The notes under the pieces: generated by a model | Database searches by the model: none | What the model was told of the DNA's origin: nothing | Seen by the model: only the letters and a program-made list of their open reading frames with translations | Shown here: positions 21,719 to 33,066 of the stretch, piece by piece | Position numbering within the stretch: position 1 is the stretch's first letter | Layout: every line of letters begins with the position of its first letter | Made by a program: the position numbers and the translations under genes | Source: Adiantum capillus-veneris | Lineage: Eukaryota > Streptophyta > Polypodiopsida > Polypodiales > Pteridaceae | Direction of reading: 5' to 3' | NCBI GenBank assembly: GCA_014529385.2 | Contig: CM043964.1 | Coordinates: forward strand, 105,141,587 to 105,205,586 | DNA: 64,000 bases

Positions 21719-23332
21719 TGTAATGGAATTTCCCTATTCAATTTGAGAATAGCGGAATTTAATGAGAGTACTTTCAAGAAATGATTTTGTGAGCATAGCG
21801 GGTAGACATAATTGAAGATAGCAACATAATCATAGCAATTAGTTAACTTGGCATAGACAATACTTTTGCAAGACAGAGAGTTTAGAGAACATGACAACAG
21901 TTGAGGACCGGATTTATGTGGAGCCGGTCCCCCCTCCAAAAGGCATTTGTATTATGATTTCTCCCATAAAGAGAGACTTGTTACAATACAGTCTTTGTGT
22001 TCCTTGTGACCTAGGTGATGCCATGAAGATGGAAGGCTTCATGCATCACAAACATAACATAAACTTGAAGAAAGCTTTAACTATCCCAAGCCTCAGTCCC
22101 AAGACCTCAAACACCTTCGAAGGTGGAGAGAGCTAGCAGGGAATGAGGATAGGGAAGAGGAAGAAGATACATTTCGTAGGAGAAAGAATTAGTTCCTCAC
22201 TTATCATACTCTTGTTGCTAGCATACATAATAGCATAGTAATGAAGAAGAAGAAGATGGCAAGATTAAGCATCGTAGCATGGCTCTTGGTTGGATTTGCA
22301 CTCCATAGCCAAGAGTGTTGGTGTAGGCTCTCAACCTCTACTTGTTTGGAGAAGGAGAGGGAGCTCTTGCACTTTGCATAGTACACAATGAGAGTGCTTG
22401 TGAGTGTGTGTGGGTGAGTATACCCCCTAAGCACCCCCCTAGCTTTCTTGGGTCGACCCCCCCTTGTAGCTCATGCTTGAAGCTCATTGGACCCCTCCAG
22501 GCCTAGCCAATCACAAGCAGAGCCTATTACAAGCAACAGGGATAGCCTTGGGACAAGTGTCCCCCTTTCCCCTTTGAGAGAGAGGACTTGATAAATGCAA
22601 AAACAATTAGATAATTCAAGTAATTTATCATTGGACCCCTTTGAAGCCTAGCCAATAGGCTTCAAGTAACACATGAAGGTAACATGGGTAGGGACCTGAC
22701 ATGTGTCCTTGCTGCCTCTTCAAGCTGGGGCTTCCCTTGTGAGTGTGAGTGTGAGTGTGAGTATGTGTTCTCTCTCTAATCCCTAGGAAAAGGGCTCACC
22801 CCCCCTCTTGTAGGGATGCTTTTGACTTTAGGAGCTCAAGCACCTTAGTCATCAAGCATGACAAAGCACTTGGACTAGGGGGTATTCCCACAAGCATCTC
22901 AAGCAAGCATGTCAAGGCACCTAAAGCACCTTAATCAAGGGGCAAGTCAAGCACCTCAAGCATGGAGTAAGTCAAGCACCTCAAGCACCTTAATCAAGCA
23001 CCTCAATCATGACAAGCACCTCAAGCACGACAAGCATCTCGAGCTTGGACCGGGTTCCCACCTCAAGCTCTTACCTAAGGTCAAAGGAATTTTACACACA
23101 TTATTGGAGGTCTTCAATGAAGCTAACCCTAAGGTCTTATGCTCCATTGGTTAGCCTTGCTCTTGATAGACCATCTCCCATTTGGGCCCCTTTACTATTG
23201 GCCCCGTGTTGAGATAGATCTATAAGCACATATCTATATCTTAACACTTGTTCCCATTTATTCTCCCACATTAAGTGATCAATTTAATATGAGAAAATCA
23301 TTTGGTTTGGTTAGATATTAGATTTTATGACA
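21719..23332 (-). repeat. Chromo-1 5' LTR
   Basis: 1,614 bp. Bounded inside by the primer site and outside by the ATATA duplication. It shares conserved blocks with the Chromo-2 LTRs, for example the stretch ending GGAGCCGGTCCCCCCTCC. Confidence 0.95.
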
Positions 23333-23946
23333 ATATATTTTTCTTAAATCATATGGATTAAAAAGAGTGCATAGAGAACATGGTTTGGTAAGTAAAACCT
23401 TAGAAATTCTTTCATAAAATCTTAGTACATGTGATATCAACAAGCATTTCTTAAAATCTTAGTACATGTAATATCAACAAGCTTTGTATTTTTCCATGTG
23501 ATGTAGCAGTAGCCCAAGCCTTGGATGAATAAAAATTTTGAAGCTATGTTGCACAAATATACAGTAGAAATGTACTATCATTAAACATGTGCCCTTGGGG
23601 GTTGAACAAGCTCCTCTTTACATACAACAAAATCAAAATAAATACAATAATATTTTACTAAATGTAGAGTGTATATAAAGGTCATGAGTGGGGCCTACAA
23701 CACTCTAGAGGATAACTATACATTTAAAAATACATTGTACATATGCTATCTTAGCTCAAAAAAAAAAAAAACCTCCTAGTGTATACCCTACACATGTAAT
23801 GCATTGTAAAAAACAACATTGTAATAACAACAAAATTCTCCTAAGGTACTAGAGGCATAAAAAAAAGGTACACCTATATATAGGAGCACTATTTGGTGGG
23901 TCCACTGTATATTCATGTTAATCTACCAAGTGAATTTGATAGAAAG
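23333..23946. other. Intergenic spacer, no gene
   Basis: AT-rich sequence between Chromo-1 and the CACTA element. It opens with ATATA (target duplication) and ends with AAG (CACTA target duplication). No supported coding, RNA or repeat feature. Confidence 0.7.
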
Positions 23947-24175
23947 CACTACAAGAGGTTGTGTGCTCTTGTGACGCTGTTAGCGACGGAAATACACTGG
24001 GTTTTTAGAACCCCCGGCGTCGCTAAAACCGTCGCTAATAGCGTCGCTACGAGAGCGTCGCTATAAGCGTCACTATATAGAGACGGTTATAGCGACGTTT
24101 ACACAGAAGTCTATAGCGACGTTTATAGCGACGCTCCAGAGCCATAAATAGCGACGGTTATAGCGACGCCTGAGA
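23947..24175. repeat. CACTA left end: TIR and subterminal repeat array
   Basis: After the CACTA TIR, the motif TAGCGACG or its complement CGTCGCTA appears about a dozen times in some 200 bp, in both orientations. In En/Spm such subterminal motifs bind the TNPA-type protein. Here this role is inferred from position and repetition. Confidence 0.9.
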
Positions 24176-24548
24176 GAAAATTTTTTGGTGACAAGGCATT
24201 GAATGCCATGCCACCCATCAACCATATTGTACTTGATTCACTTTCTAAAAAAAGTGCAAGGGTAGATAATAGACCCAAAATAGTCACCCACAAGACGCAT
24301 TGTTTGCAAAATTGACAAGCGTAAAATTGACAATTGTACACATCATAGGCAAAATGAATTGATTGGCAAATGTAATAATGACAATTGTACAACATCATAG
24401 GCATAAAGAATTGATTGGCAAAATGAACTGCGGTGACAAATGTAATAATATACATGGTTCAAAAAGACGTATAAAATCCGTCTCATGATACATAAGCTAT
24501 GAGAAACCCTAAACTAATGCTATCTAGCTACGGCTAAACTGACATCGT

Positions 24549-25858
24549 CTAGTCAGACGTCTCATCGCGTCCAAGCGGCGTATCTGTCGGATTCTGCAAA
24601 AAAAGACAATAAGACAGCTTTCAGTAAGTATAAACATATAACGACATTTGTAAAACAATACAAAAAATAGAAAAGAGTAAACCCTAATACTAACCATGCC
24701 GCCGCGAGAACTGAGAATGTCCATCAGGGCGTTTAAGCCCTTCCTGCCTGCGTACTCGCGCTCGTACGGTGTGGGATCACGTCCTGTCATCGACCACTGT
24801 CAAAACATACAAAGATTTCATTATATTAGAATTAAAAAACTCATAAACCCTAAACTATAGAACATAAAGAGCAATGCGAAAACACTTACAAAATCCGCCT
24901 CAAATGATGCCCATCCACCGCTCCCCAAGTGGTGCGAGCTCCCTGCCTCTACTCACGCTCTGGTTGCATCCTTTTGTTGCTTCCACTTGTCGGGATTCTC
25001 GCGCGCTGCTTTCTTCGCATTCTTCCAATCTTCTTTGGCCAGCCAATCTGGCCTGTTCCACCCATGCTTGATTGCTTTTTGCACTTCGGAACGCTTGTGT
25101 TTGCAGTATTCGCGCATTCGAATCTTCATCAGGTCTTCATTGAAGCGCTGATCCCGTGTTGGAACGGGAAACTCATCATGAAGTATGCTGATGACTCTAT
25201 TTTATAAATCACTTGGTACTTCACTCCATTTGTTTAGTATGTAGTGTCTAAATAGGTGAGAGCAAAGACCACGCATGCGCGAGATCACCTTCTTGCCGTC
25301 ATCATCCATGATGATGCCACCGCTGAAGTCGACGGAGTAAGGCAAGACCTTTGGCCGGTGACGCATGAACCTGGGTGTCCCGGCAGGGGTCTCTAGCGAC
25401 GTGTCGATGGGGGTACGGACGTCAGGTGTCTCCACCGGCGTCTGGGCCCCGAAGCGAGGAGTGTCGAGTGGGGTGGCTCCTGGCGGAGTAGGTAGAGGTG
25501 TGTAGCTGCTAGGAACAGTCAGCCGCGCAAAACCTGGCGTAGATGGCGATGCTGTGGCTGGTGTGGGGGCGGGCAAAGAAGGGGAGGGTAAAGAGCCTCG
25601 TCGAACACGAGGCGGTGTGGAGGCATCAGCGGCGGAATCCCCACAACAACAGCCACCGCCACCACTAGAGCGCCGGTGTCTAGACGAGTGTGAAGATCTT
25701 CTTGTCGACGCCGAAGCTTCGAAGCGCGCCGAATGCTCCGAAAGAGAGGGAGATGCGGATGGAGTAGGAACGCGCGATGATGCGCCAGAGCGATGATGCT
25801 CCACGTACCACTGTCTCTGCTGCGGTGACAAAGAAGAAAGAAACTCCTCATCATCCAT
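24549..25858 (-). pseudogene. CACTA second gene, plant transposase Ptta/En/Spm (Transposase_24) type
   Basis: The first exon starts at the ATG at 25858 (MDDEEFLSSLSPQQRQWYVEHH). It runs through a Ser/Pro/Thr-rich, low-complexity part and the tail HYILNKWSEVPSDL, meets TAA at 25204-25202, and continues in the same frame with HKRSEVQKAIKHGW and WLAKEDWKNAKKAARENP, the region that recalls the Transposase_24 family. A TGA at 24955-24953 is probably CGA mutated at CpG. Donor GTAAGT at 24889 and acceptor ACAG at 24797 lead to exon 24796-24695 (MTGRDPTPYEREYAGRKG). A second intron leads to exon 24593-24549 (NPTDTPLGRDETSD, stop). In CACTA elements this product works with TNP2 by binding element DNA (family knowledge). 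Exon limits are by eye. Confidence 0.8.
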
Positions 25859-26130
25859 ACCTGCATTAAACACACGAATATTTAAACTTAATATTGAATG
25901 AATAGAGTAGACAATGACGCAAAGACCATTAAATACAATGACGTAATGACGCATATAAATACAATGATGCAATGAATTGAGTGATAGAAGAGGCAAGTCG
26001 AAAACTCAGAATTTTCAATCAAAAGATGTGAGCGCGAGTAGAAAAGAGCGTTATACACCATGGAAGGTACTTAGAGAGCCAGAGCTTTTACAACACGGAG
26101 CAAAATTGTTCAAATACAATATTTGTGGCT

Positions 26131-29100
26131 TTAAGAGATCTCTCTCTCATCCTCGCATAACTCAGCATAACTTCCTATATCTATATAGAGCTCTCCGTTT
26201 AAACACATATCCTCTGTTTCATTTTGTAGCTCCTCTGCATGCACCCCATATAGAGTAGTAGCATCTTGATGCTCGTCTGTCACCACCGCAGCGGCTTCTG
26301 ATTGAGCATCTTCTCTGATCTCCTCCATTGATGCCGTTGTGATTGGCACATGGTAGCCTTCATACGTTCTTGCACTACGAGGGGCTACCTCTATGACGTA
26401 CCACCAGTTTGATGTAGACTTTGTAGGATGAAATATTACCTGCCAAAGCCACATAACTTACATGAGAGCTTTCAAGCACATAACTTGTAAAAGGGGGATA
26501 TTAACTATTTACATACTTACTTGTTCACAATGCTCGGGTAGTACGAAAGTGTCTCTTAGGTCACTCCATTTCTTAGTAGAATCCACCTCAAGAAAACCAG
26601 ACTCTCCTCTACGCACAGTAGCGTTGCGACCCTCCTTGATTATCTTGAACCATTGCACGTCGAACAAGTCGACAAAAAATCCTCTGTAATCGATCCTCAA
26701 AATCTCTTGTAGCGTGCCGAAGTAAGTGAGTTCCGCCACCACAGGATCTGCATCAGAGGAACGTCGTCGACTAGACTGTTCAAATTTTGCCATGATTCCA
26801 CAATCTTGAGTAAAACGCTTTTTGTCGATCCGTTCCACCCTAAAATGTCGACCTTTACACCATGCTGCTGTGTATGACTTATACTACAACGAACAAAGAT
26901 TATGAGTGGCCGTTCAAACGTTTAGAAATAAAGTCACTAGCTAGTGGTACATTGCAAACTTACCTTGGTCGCGCAACCCCGAGAGTACTCCCACTCTTCC
27001 TCAGTCACTTCGTCACCGCATTGTTGTGAGCTTTTCAATTGGTTGTGCAACCATCTTAAGCTTATGAATGTTGGTAGGCTCTCCAGAACCGTCGGATAGT
27101 GCATCGGTGGTCGTCTTCCCCGTCTCCACTCGATTCGTGCCCTTTGTCGCTCTTGCTTTGCATCCTCATATTGTGAAATCCACTTTTGCATCACTGGATT
27201 ATGAAGCATGCAAAATCGGTTGATTTTAGCCTCTAGATCTTCCGTCATCTTCTTCTCAACACCGAGATTGCACATGACAATCCCAGATATGCGCTCATCA
27301 TCTATGGTTCGCCATAGCGTGTCCCGGGCTTTATCAAATCCGTCTAGCCACTCTCCAATGTACACTAGGGACTCTGATACCAACCAACCTTCTGCCATGC
27401 TACCCTCTGGACGTGCCTTTTGACGCACATATCCTTTAAGCGTTTTCATGAAACGTTCTAAGAAGAACAACCATCTGGAATGAACTGTGCCAGTTATTTC
27501 CACCTCATCAACTATGTGAACAAGAAGATGCAACTGAATGGTTAGCATGGTAGTAGGAAAATGTTTCTCAAACATGCACACAAGCTCCGTAGCATTTAGT
27601 TTGGCGAATGGTATGGAGTCTACGTTGATCTCCTTTTGTGAGATCCATTGCACCAGCTTTTCAAGTTTGTAGATTGTGTTACGGATGTCGAGAGACAAAC
27701 ATCCCTCAATGGCAACCGGTAAAATAAACTGTAAAGTATGTGCAGCAATGATATTAAAGTCCACATTTTATGCAATGATATTAAAGTCCACTATGAACGT
27801 ACCTGACACATTTTATGCCAATCGTGTGACTTCGAACCGGTAAGCTTTCCTTCTTTAGTAAAACACGTTCGGAGCGAGTGCATTACGCCAGTGGGGGTCC
27901 GCAAAGATCGAATGGTCTCTTTTACTTTGCGTTCTTGGGCTCCTGTGAAAATCCATGGTGCTTTAGGGAGTTTTATGGATCCATCACACGCTGTTTGCGG
28001 CCAATATTGCTCCATACGATCCACATTCCTAAGGTCAACTCTAGCTCCCAAAGTATCTTTCTTGCCGGTCAGATGGTCCCATAGTAGATTACCCACATTC
28101 TTGAATATGTTCATTGGATCGAGCAAGTGATTGATCATGAGTCGGGGCCAGTATGGTAACTCGTACCATAGAGATAGTCTCTTCATCCCTGGAGGCAATC
28201 CGTCATCGCACATCTCCTTCTGCTCTAACCATGCTTGTGCAGACATCCTTGGTGGCTCTCTTCCCAAAAAGCCGTCGCGTAACACATGATTCTCTGGAAT
28301 ATACGCTTGATGACCTTCGTAGATTTGCTTCTTCAGTGAGGGTGCCCTACGTGCATTCAGTCTAGGTCCACATGTGACACATGCTCTGTATCCGCTTGTT
28401 TGAAGCCCTGCATGTATACACATGATAATAGATCAACTATGGGAAAAAACAAGATTTACAGTGTCTGAGTGAGGAGTGTCAATAGATCACCTGAGCATTC
28501 TGTTAGCCCGGGATAGTCATGCATGGTCCACATTAGAATGCCTCTGATCAAAGCATTCCGTCATCTTGTGTGTCGGCTCATATCCACCAGCTCTATGCCA
28601 ATCCACAATTGTTGTAGCTCTTCCAATAGTGGATGAAGATACACATCCATATTCTCCACTTTATATCGCCCTGGCACAATCAAGCTTAGCCCTAGGTGCC
28701 CCTTCTTCGTAGTCAACCACGGGGGAATGTTGTAGTTGACGATGACAACGGGCCATACACTGTAAGATGTTGATCTTTGACCAAATGGATTTACGCCATC
28801 CATAGCCAGGCCTAAGCGCAAATTTTGAGCTTCCCTGGCAAAATCCGACCATGTTCCATCTATATGTTTCCAGGCTGCGCAATCTGCAGGAATTCGTAGC
28901 ACACCATCCGAAGATTTATTCTCCTCGTGCCATGATGCTAGGGCAGCCATGGACTTACATTCGAAGAAATTGTTGATGCGAGGAAGCAGAGGAAAATGTC
29001 GCAAAACCTTTTGTGGAATTTTTGTCCCGTGGAGATCTACTCGATATCTTTCGGAATCACATTTCGGACACTTCTCCATGTCTATGTATTCCCCTCTCAA

Positions 29101-29835
29101 AAGAATGCAGTCATTAGGACAAGCGTGGATAGAATTGTAATCCATCCCCAAGTTTTGCAAAATCTTTCTTGCTTCATCTCGGGAATCTGGCATCACATTG
29201 TCATCTGGTAGTATGTGCTCTTTAAGCAATCTACACAACATAAAAATACGATACAGTCGTGTAGAAATCTATCAGATCATTATACATTTAGAGTTTTATT
29301 AAAGTAAACTAATTGTAATGCTACTGTCACTCCATCCAAACTTTGCCTGCATGTTGAGAAGAACCAGGAGTGCTTTCAATCTAGACATACGTGCTGCATT
29401 ATACAATGGCGTATCGGCTTCACTTTTCATATCATCATAGATAAGCCTTTCTGAATCCATGATCGTCTCGATCATTTCATCAATCTCGGGCTCAAACATT
29501 GCCTCGTTGGGAATGTGCTCTGCATGATCATCCCCCGAGTTGTCAGAGGCTACATCTTGTGCCCTCACATATGCTGCTTGACCAAAGCGCCTGCGAACAC
29601 GTCTATTGGGTTGCAAGATTGCTGCTTGTTGGCCAGCGTCAGAGTCCGACGAGTTATAATTGGCAACAACTCGATCTATAATAGATGGATCGAACTCGCC
29701 AAATTCGCGAACGTGCTGCAAAGAAACACGTCTTGTCCATCGCACAGCATGTTTGCATTGATTACGAGGACATAAGACCCTCGTTGAGAGATAGGTGTTT
29801 CGGTTGGACGGTCCCACATCCTCGTCACTACTCAT
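26131..29835 (-). pseudogene. CACTA TNP2-type transposase gene, about six exons
   Basis: The likely start is the ATG at 29835 (MSSDEDVGPSNRN). The second exon (29241-28491) has HACPNDCILLRGEY, CPKCDSERY and LAMDGVNPFG followed by SYSVWPVVIVNYNIPPWL, the Transposase_21 (Tnp2) core. A TGA at 28563-28561 interrupts it and looks like CGA decayed at CpG. The intron 28490-28408 has clean CAG|GT and CAG|G borders and rejoins the frame at GLQTSGYRACVTCGPR. Exon 28407-27808 follows. Exon 27729-26962 is DUF4218-like (LPVAIEGCLS, HLLVHIVDEVEITG, RWLFFLERF, RPEGSMAEGWL). Exon about 26886-26524 is DUF4216-like (FVDLFDVQW). The last exon runs 26441-26131. The intron between the first two exons is not resolved. 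The product would cut and move the element in the nucleus. Confidence 0.88.
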
Positions 29836-29897
29836 AATGAGGATAAAAATCTTATAACCTGGACAACAAATTGAATATTCTTCCACCATTCTTCGTC

Positions 29898-29899
<2 letters not shown>

Positions 29900-29947
<48 letters not shown>
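29900..29947. repeat. (TC)n microsatellite upstream of TNP2
   Basis: About 48 bp of pure TC. It lies just before the inferred TNP2 start and creates an artificial Arg-Glu run on the minus strand. Confidence 0.95.
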
Positions 29948-29949
<2 letters not shown>

Positions 29950-30219
29950 CTCACATTCTCTAGTCATGTCCAATCCCCGCACACCTCGGTCTAGAGGTGC
30001 ACGGAGATCAGAACCACCGGGTTATAATCTCGTCTTTATTGGTCAATACCTATATTTGTGGGTACAAGAAATCTACAGACCCACGTCTACATGATACTGC
30101 ATGTAGTGGACAAAACCCCTCTGCCTCTTCTCTAGCTGTAGCTTTTCACAGTAGATCTTTTCACTGTTCGTCTAACTCTAAACCCTAAACCATAAGTAAT
30201 TCTTGCGTGGACTCGATCT

Positions 30220-30358
30220 AACGTAAATAAGCGTAAATCTAAATAAACGTAAATCTAACTAAAAATAAACCTAAATCTAATTTAACGTAAGTCTACATCT
30301 AACCTAATCTTTAACGTCTTTTGGGATAGTTTCCTACGACGTTAAAACTCTCTTCTTC

Positions 30359-30391
<33 letters not shown>

Positions 30392-31110
30392 TGTGTGTGT
30401 GCGTAAACCTAAATAAACCTAAGTCTAATCTAATATAACATAAATCTAAATCTAACGTAAATTATGTTATATTAAAAACAAAGAACTAAACTAACAGGGA
30501 TTATAAGAACCTTAAAACTGATTTAACACATAATTTTTCACATAACTCGGCAAGAGTTGGCATTCTCATCACTAAAGATGTGAGAGTTAACTTCCGGCGG
30601 TGACGCTGCCTCATCTCCATCCACATCTGACGACAGCAATTGGCCCTTTGGACCGTTCTTGCTCTTGTTACTAACTTTGAAGTTGCTGTTTATTGACTAG
30701 AGGTTGTCTAGATGGTCATTGTCGGGGATGTAGTGACTCTTGCCGCCCTGAAGATCCACCTTCTTCCCTATCTTCTGAAGACATTTCACCAGTACTTTTG
30801 GATCGACGGATCCCACCATGAGTGAAGGCAGCAATACCCTATATTCTATTGAGGGCTTTCTTCACCCGCTTCATGCAGGCATCGCAGTCTATGGAGACCT
30901 AAATCTAATCTAATATAACGTAAATCTAAATCTAGCATAAATAAACGTAAATCTAACTAAAAATAAACCTAAATCTAATCTAATTTAACTTAAATAAACC
31001 TAAATCTAATTTAATGTAAGTCTACATCTAACCTAATCTTTAACGTCTTTTAGGATAGTTTCCTACGACGTTATAACTCTCTTCTTCTTGTGTGTGTGCG
31101 CGTGTGTGGA
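30220..31110. repeat. Direct duplication and CTAAATCTAA-type simple repeats in CACTA
   Basis: A segment of about 140-170 bp occurs twice in the same orientation, at about 30241-30380 and 30941-31095. Each copy runs from ataaacgtaaatctaact, through tctacatctaacctaatc, to ctacgacgtt and a GT-rich tract. Around and between the copies, variants of AACCTAAATCTAAT recur many times. The HIPP fragment lies between the copies. The (GT)n at 30359-30402 follows the first copy. Confidence 0.85.
30538..30900 (-). pseudogene. Captured fragment of a heavy-metal-associated isoprenylated plant protein (HIPP) gene
   Basis: The minus strand from 30898 reads VSIDCDACMKRVKKALNRI, the start of an HMA domain with its metal-binding C-x-x-C and the usual KVKKAL-type helix. 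After a stop and frame change it continues GSVDPKVLVKCLQKIGKKVDL, the end of the HMA domain. After a stop (DNL, stop) come a hydrophilic stretch (NKSKNGPKGQLLSSDVDG) and the C-terminus FSDENANSCRVM. CRVM fits a CaaX farnesylation box, and the DEN-N-SC ending is typical of HIPPs. HIPPs bind metals such as Cd or Cu and attach to membranes (family knowledge). The middle beta strands are missing and there are at least two lesions, so it is not functional. It lies inside the CACTA, on the transposase strand, upstream of TNP2. Confidence 0.8.
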
Positions 31111-31138
31111 TGTGTGTGCCAATAAAAAGAGATAAATG

Positions 31139-31250
31139 GTATAACCTTTCTATCACCCATGCCAAGTATGATAGATTGGTTATGCCATTTCCCTCTTGAA
31201 TAATAGGTCTTGACTTCAACTCCTCGTCGGCTAGATCTTTAGGTCTTTTA
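31139..31250 (+). repeat. tRNA-like dispersed repeat, copy 1
   Basis: A unit of about 110 bp is shared with copies at 34498-34602 and 34641-34749, which are in the opposite orientation. In this orientation it contains a box A-like segment (GATAGATTGG) and a box B-like segment (CTTCAACTC). It lies inside the CACTA. It suggests a tRNA-derived SINE head, but no tail or target duplication was identified. Confidence 0.5.
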
Positions 31251-31284
31251 ATTTTAATTAGTTTCCTACAACGTTAAATTAGTT

Positions 31285-31510
31285 TCTCTCTCTTTCTCTC
31301 TCAATGTGTGTGCGTTTTTTTGTTTATGCATGTTTTCTCTCTCTTTTCCTCTCTCAATGTGTGCGTTTTTTGTTTATGCATGTTCTCTCTCTCTTTTCCC
31401 CTCTCAATGTGTGCGTTTTTTGTTTATGCATGCTCTCTCTCTCTTTTCCTCTCTCAATGTGTGTGTGCATTCTTTGTTTATGTATGTGTGTGTGTGTTTT
31501 TGTTTATGTT
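31285..31510. repeat. Minisatellite, about four 57-bp units
   Basis: Units built of CTCTCTCTTTTCCTCTCTCA, then a TGTGTGCG segment and tttttgtttatgcatg, repeat four times. Simple (CT)n follows at 31515-31553, then (GT)n and (GA)n at 31564-31603, and another (GT)n/(GA)n at 31679-31727. It lies in the right subterminal part of the CACTA. Apparent ORFs here are artefacts of the repeat. Confidence 0.9.
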
Positions 31511-31556
<46 letters not shown>

Positions 31557-31563
31557 AACACTA

Positions 31564-31603
<40 letters not shown>

Positions 31604-31824
31604 GGAGAGAGAAAGAGGGGAAGGGAACATGAGAGTGAGGACAGGGAAGGAGCATACCTGGCTCTCCTTCCTCTCCTCGTGTGTGTGTGTGTGTGTGTGT
31701 GGAGAAGAAAGAGAGAGAGAGAGAGAGGGAAAGGGAGAGCGTTACCTGCTCCTTGCTTGAGGGCGCCGAAAAACTTAGATCTGAGATCTGAGTTTTTGGG
31801 CGCTCTCTGTTATTTTTTTTAGCC

Positions 31825-31948
31825 TAGCCGACGTCGCTATGAGCGTCGCAAACTTAGCAGTAAATTTGCGACGCTCATAGCGACGGCGGGAATTTTTTTT
31901 TGAGCGTCGCTGTGTGAGCGTCGCTAATATGAATAGCCTCTTGTAGTG
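31825..31948. repeat. CACTA right end: subterminal repeats and TIR
   Basis: It contains GTCGCTATGAGCGTCGC and an inverted copy GCGACGCTCATAGCGAC about 50 bp later, then two GAGCGTCGCT motifs, ending in the TIR CCTCTTGTAGTG. It matches the left array in motif but is shorter. Confidence 0.9.
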
Positions 31949-31951
31949 AAG

Positions 31952-32690
31952 GGTTTTCTATTTTTCAAATTTCAAACAATTTAGAGAAGATACTATAGAA
32001 ACTTGGTGTTAATATAATGGATCCCTCAAGAGTGTGACACATGTTATGATGCAATATAGAACTCATACCTCTTATCACATTGTTTACAAAAGGGTAATTG
32101 GGCATACTTGAAATGCACATATTGGGTAAGCATAAGAATAGCCTTTTTATAGACAAGTGTTAAAAAATTTGGTCAAAACGGTCCTAAAGCCATTTAAACA
32201 AGTACAAATCAAGTGGTCTTAGAAAAATAACTGTTTTTACATTGTAGGAGCACTTCCAAGAAACCTCAAATATATATTGCATAACTGTTGTTGAACAAGA
32301 AAAAATAGTAAAGACTTGGGTCAAAATGTTTTGAGTCTATGAGTCAAGATGTAATATTGAAGACTTTGATTACAATAAAAGTATGCTAGCTAGGAGCCTC
32401 TACATTCGTGTTCATTCACGATGTCATTGGCTACTCATTTAGGGGTGTGTCCAAACCTACCATGGTTGTGTAGTTACTTTGCTATTGTGCAGCTTAATCA
32501 GATTCATTTGTCTATGAGTTGTGTATCACCAACTCCATACTCAACTCCTTCTCACTATCTTGGCTTCCAACCCTATTATCCAACTTCAAATCCTTCCACT
32601 CGCAAGTAGAAAAACCTTTCCTGAAGGTTTCCAAAGTCAAAGCAATAGGATTGTCCTAACTTTGGTCAAATCATTATCTAACATGCTAGG
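31952..32690. other. Spacer without gene
   Basis: AT-rich sequence right of the CACTA target duplication. Short open frames have no motif. Nothing else seen. Confidence 0.6.
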
Positions 32691-32835
32691 CTTAAAATTG
32701 TAAGAGAAGAGCTCACACACCGAGATGGGCTATCATTATCACGCATATCAACCTTAAAATTGTAGGAGAAGAGCTCACGCACGCAAATTGACCAGCATTA
32801 TCTAGTATATCAACCATAAAACTATAGGGAAAGAG
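32691..32835. repeat. Tandem repeat of about 63 bp, two and a half units
   Basis: The units share AAAATTGTAAGAGAAGAGCTCAC (varied) followed by an atatcaacc segment. Copies begin near 32693, 32756 and 32818, with growing divergence. Confidence 0.75.
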
Positions 32836-32869
32836 CTCGCAGCTCGTTCGCGTGCGCGTGGACGCTGCA

Positions 32870-33066
32870 ACTCTCAAAGACATAATGAGTAAAAACAATA
32901 TTGTTGCTTTGGGGCTTACTACAAGAGGACAGAGTTAGTGAAACTTTTTTTTTTCAAAATTGCATGGACAAAGTGGGAGCTCTCAAAGACATAACGAGTT
33001 AAAACAATATTGTTGTTGTGGGGCTTACTACAAGAGGACATAATTAGTGAAACTGTTTTTTTTATA
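32870..33066. repeat. Tandem repeat of about 109 bp, two units
   Basis: Both units (from about 32871 and 32980) contain CTCTCAAAGACATAA, AACAATATTGTTG, GGGGCTTACTACAAGAGG and end in a T run. They are about 90 percent alike by eye. TACTACAAGAGG resembles the nearby CACTA terminus but is not flanked by matching structure. Confidence 0.8.

Larger units (their letters stand above)
17064..23332 (-). mobile_element. Chromo-1: defective chromovirus-like Ty3/gypsy element, 6.3 kb
   Basis: The LTRs at 17064-18672 and 21719-23332 both start TGTAATGGAA and end TTTTATGACA on the plus strand. A perfect 5-bp target duplication ATATA lies at 17059-17063 and 23333-23337. Genes read on the minus strand, so the right LTR is 5'. 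An initiator-Met primer site (TTGGTATCAGAGC) follows it. Only gag and the C-terminal two thirds of integrase remain. Protease, RT, RNase H and the integrase N-terminus are missing through a single internal junction. The LTRs differ at a few tens of positions by eye, so it is older than Tat-1. The intact duplication shows it inserted as, or was later reduced to, a deletion derivative. Confidence 0.95.
23947..31948 (-). mobile_element. Complete CACTA (En/Spm) DNA transposon, 8.0 kb
   Basis: The left end is CACTACAAGAGG and the right end is its complement CCTCTTGTAGTG. A 3-bp target duplication AAG lies on both sides (23944-23946 and 31949-31951). Both subterminal regions are packed with TAGCGACG/CGTCGCTA motifs. 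Two genes read on the minus strand: a TNP2-type transposase and a Transposase_24-type second gene. The 5' part, between the right end and TNP2, carries a HIPP gene fragment, a direct duplication and microsatellites. Both genes have stop codons, so the element is probably not autonomous now, though its ends look usable in trans. Confidence 0.97.

Noticed and set aside
24123-24455. 110-codon minus-strand frame near the CACTA left end
   Set aside because: It lies downstream of the last transposase exon in subterminal sequence and is Cys/Phe-rich noise.
25519-25875. Alternative frames over the Ser/Pro-rich CACTA exon
   Set aside because: They are shadows of the Transposase_24-type gene in GC-rich low-complexity sequence.
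31304-31822. Open frames of 90-170 codons in all three plus frames
   Set aside because: They are made by CT, GT and GA microsatellites and the 57-bp minisatellite and have no protein-like composition.
32900-33060. Second CACTA element suggested by TACTACAAGAGG
   Set aside because: The word is part of a 109-bp tandem repeat and has no opposite terminus or target duplication.
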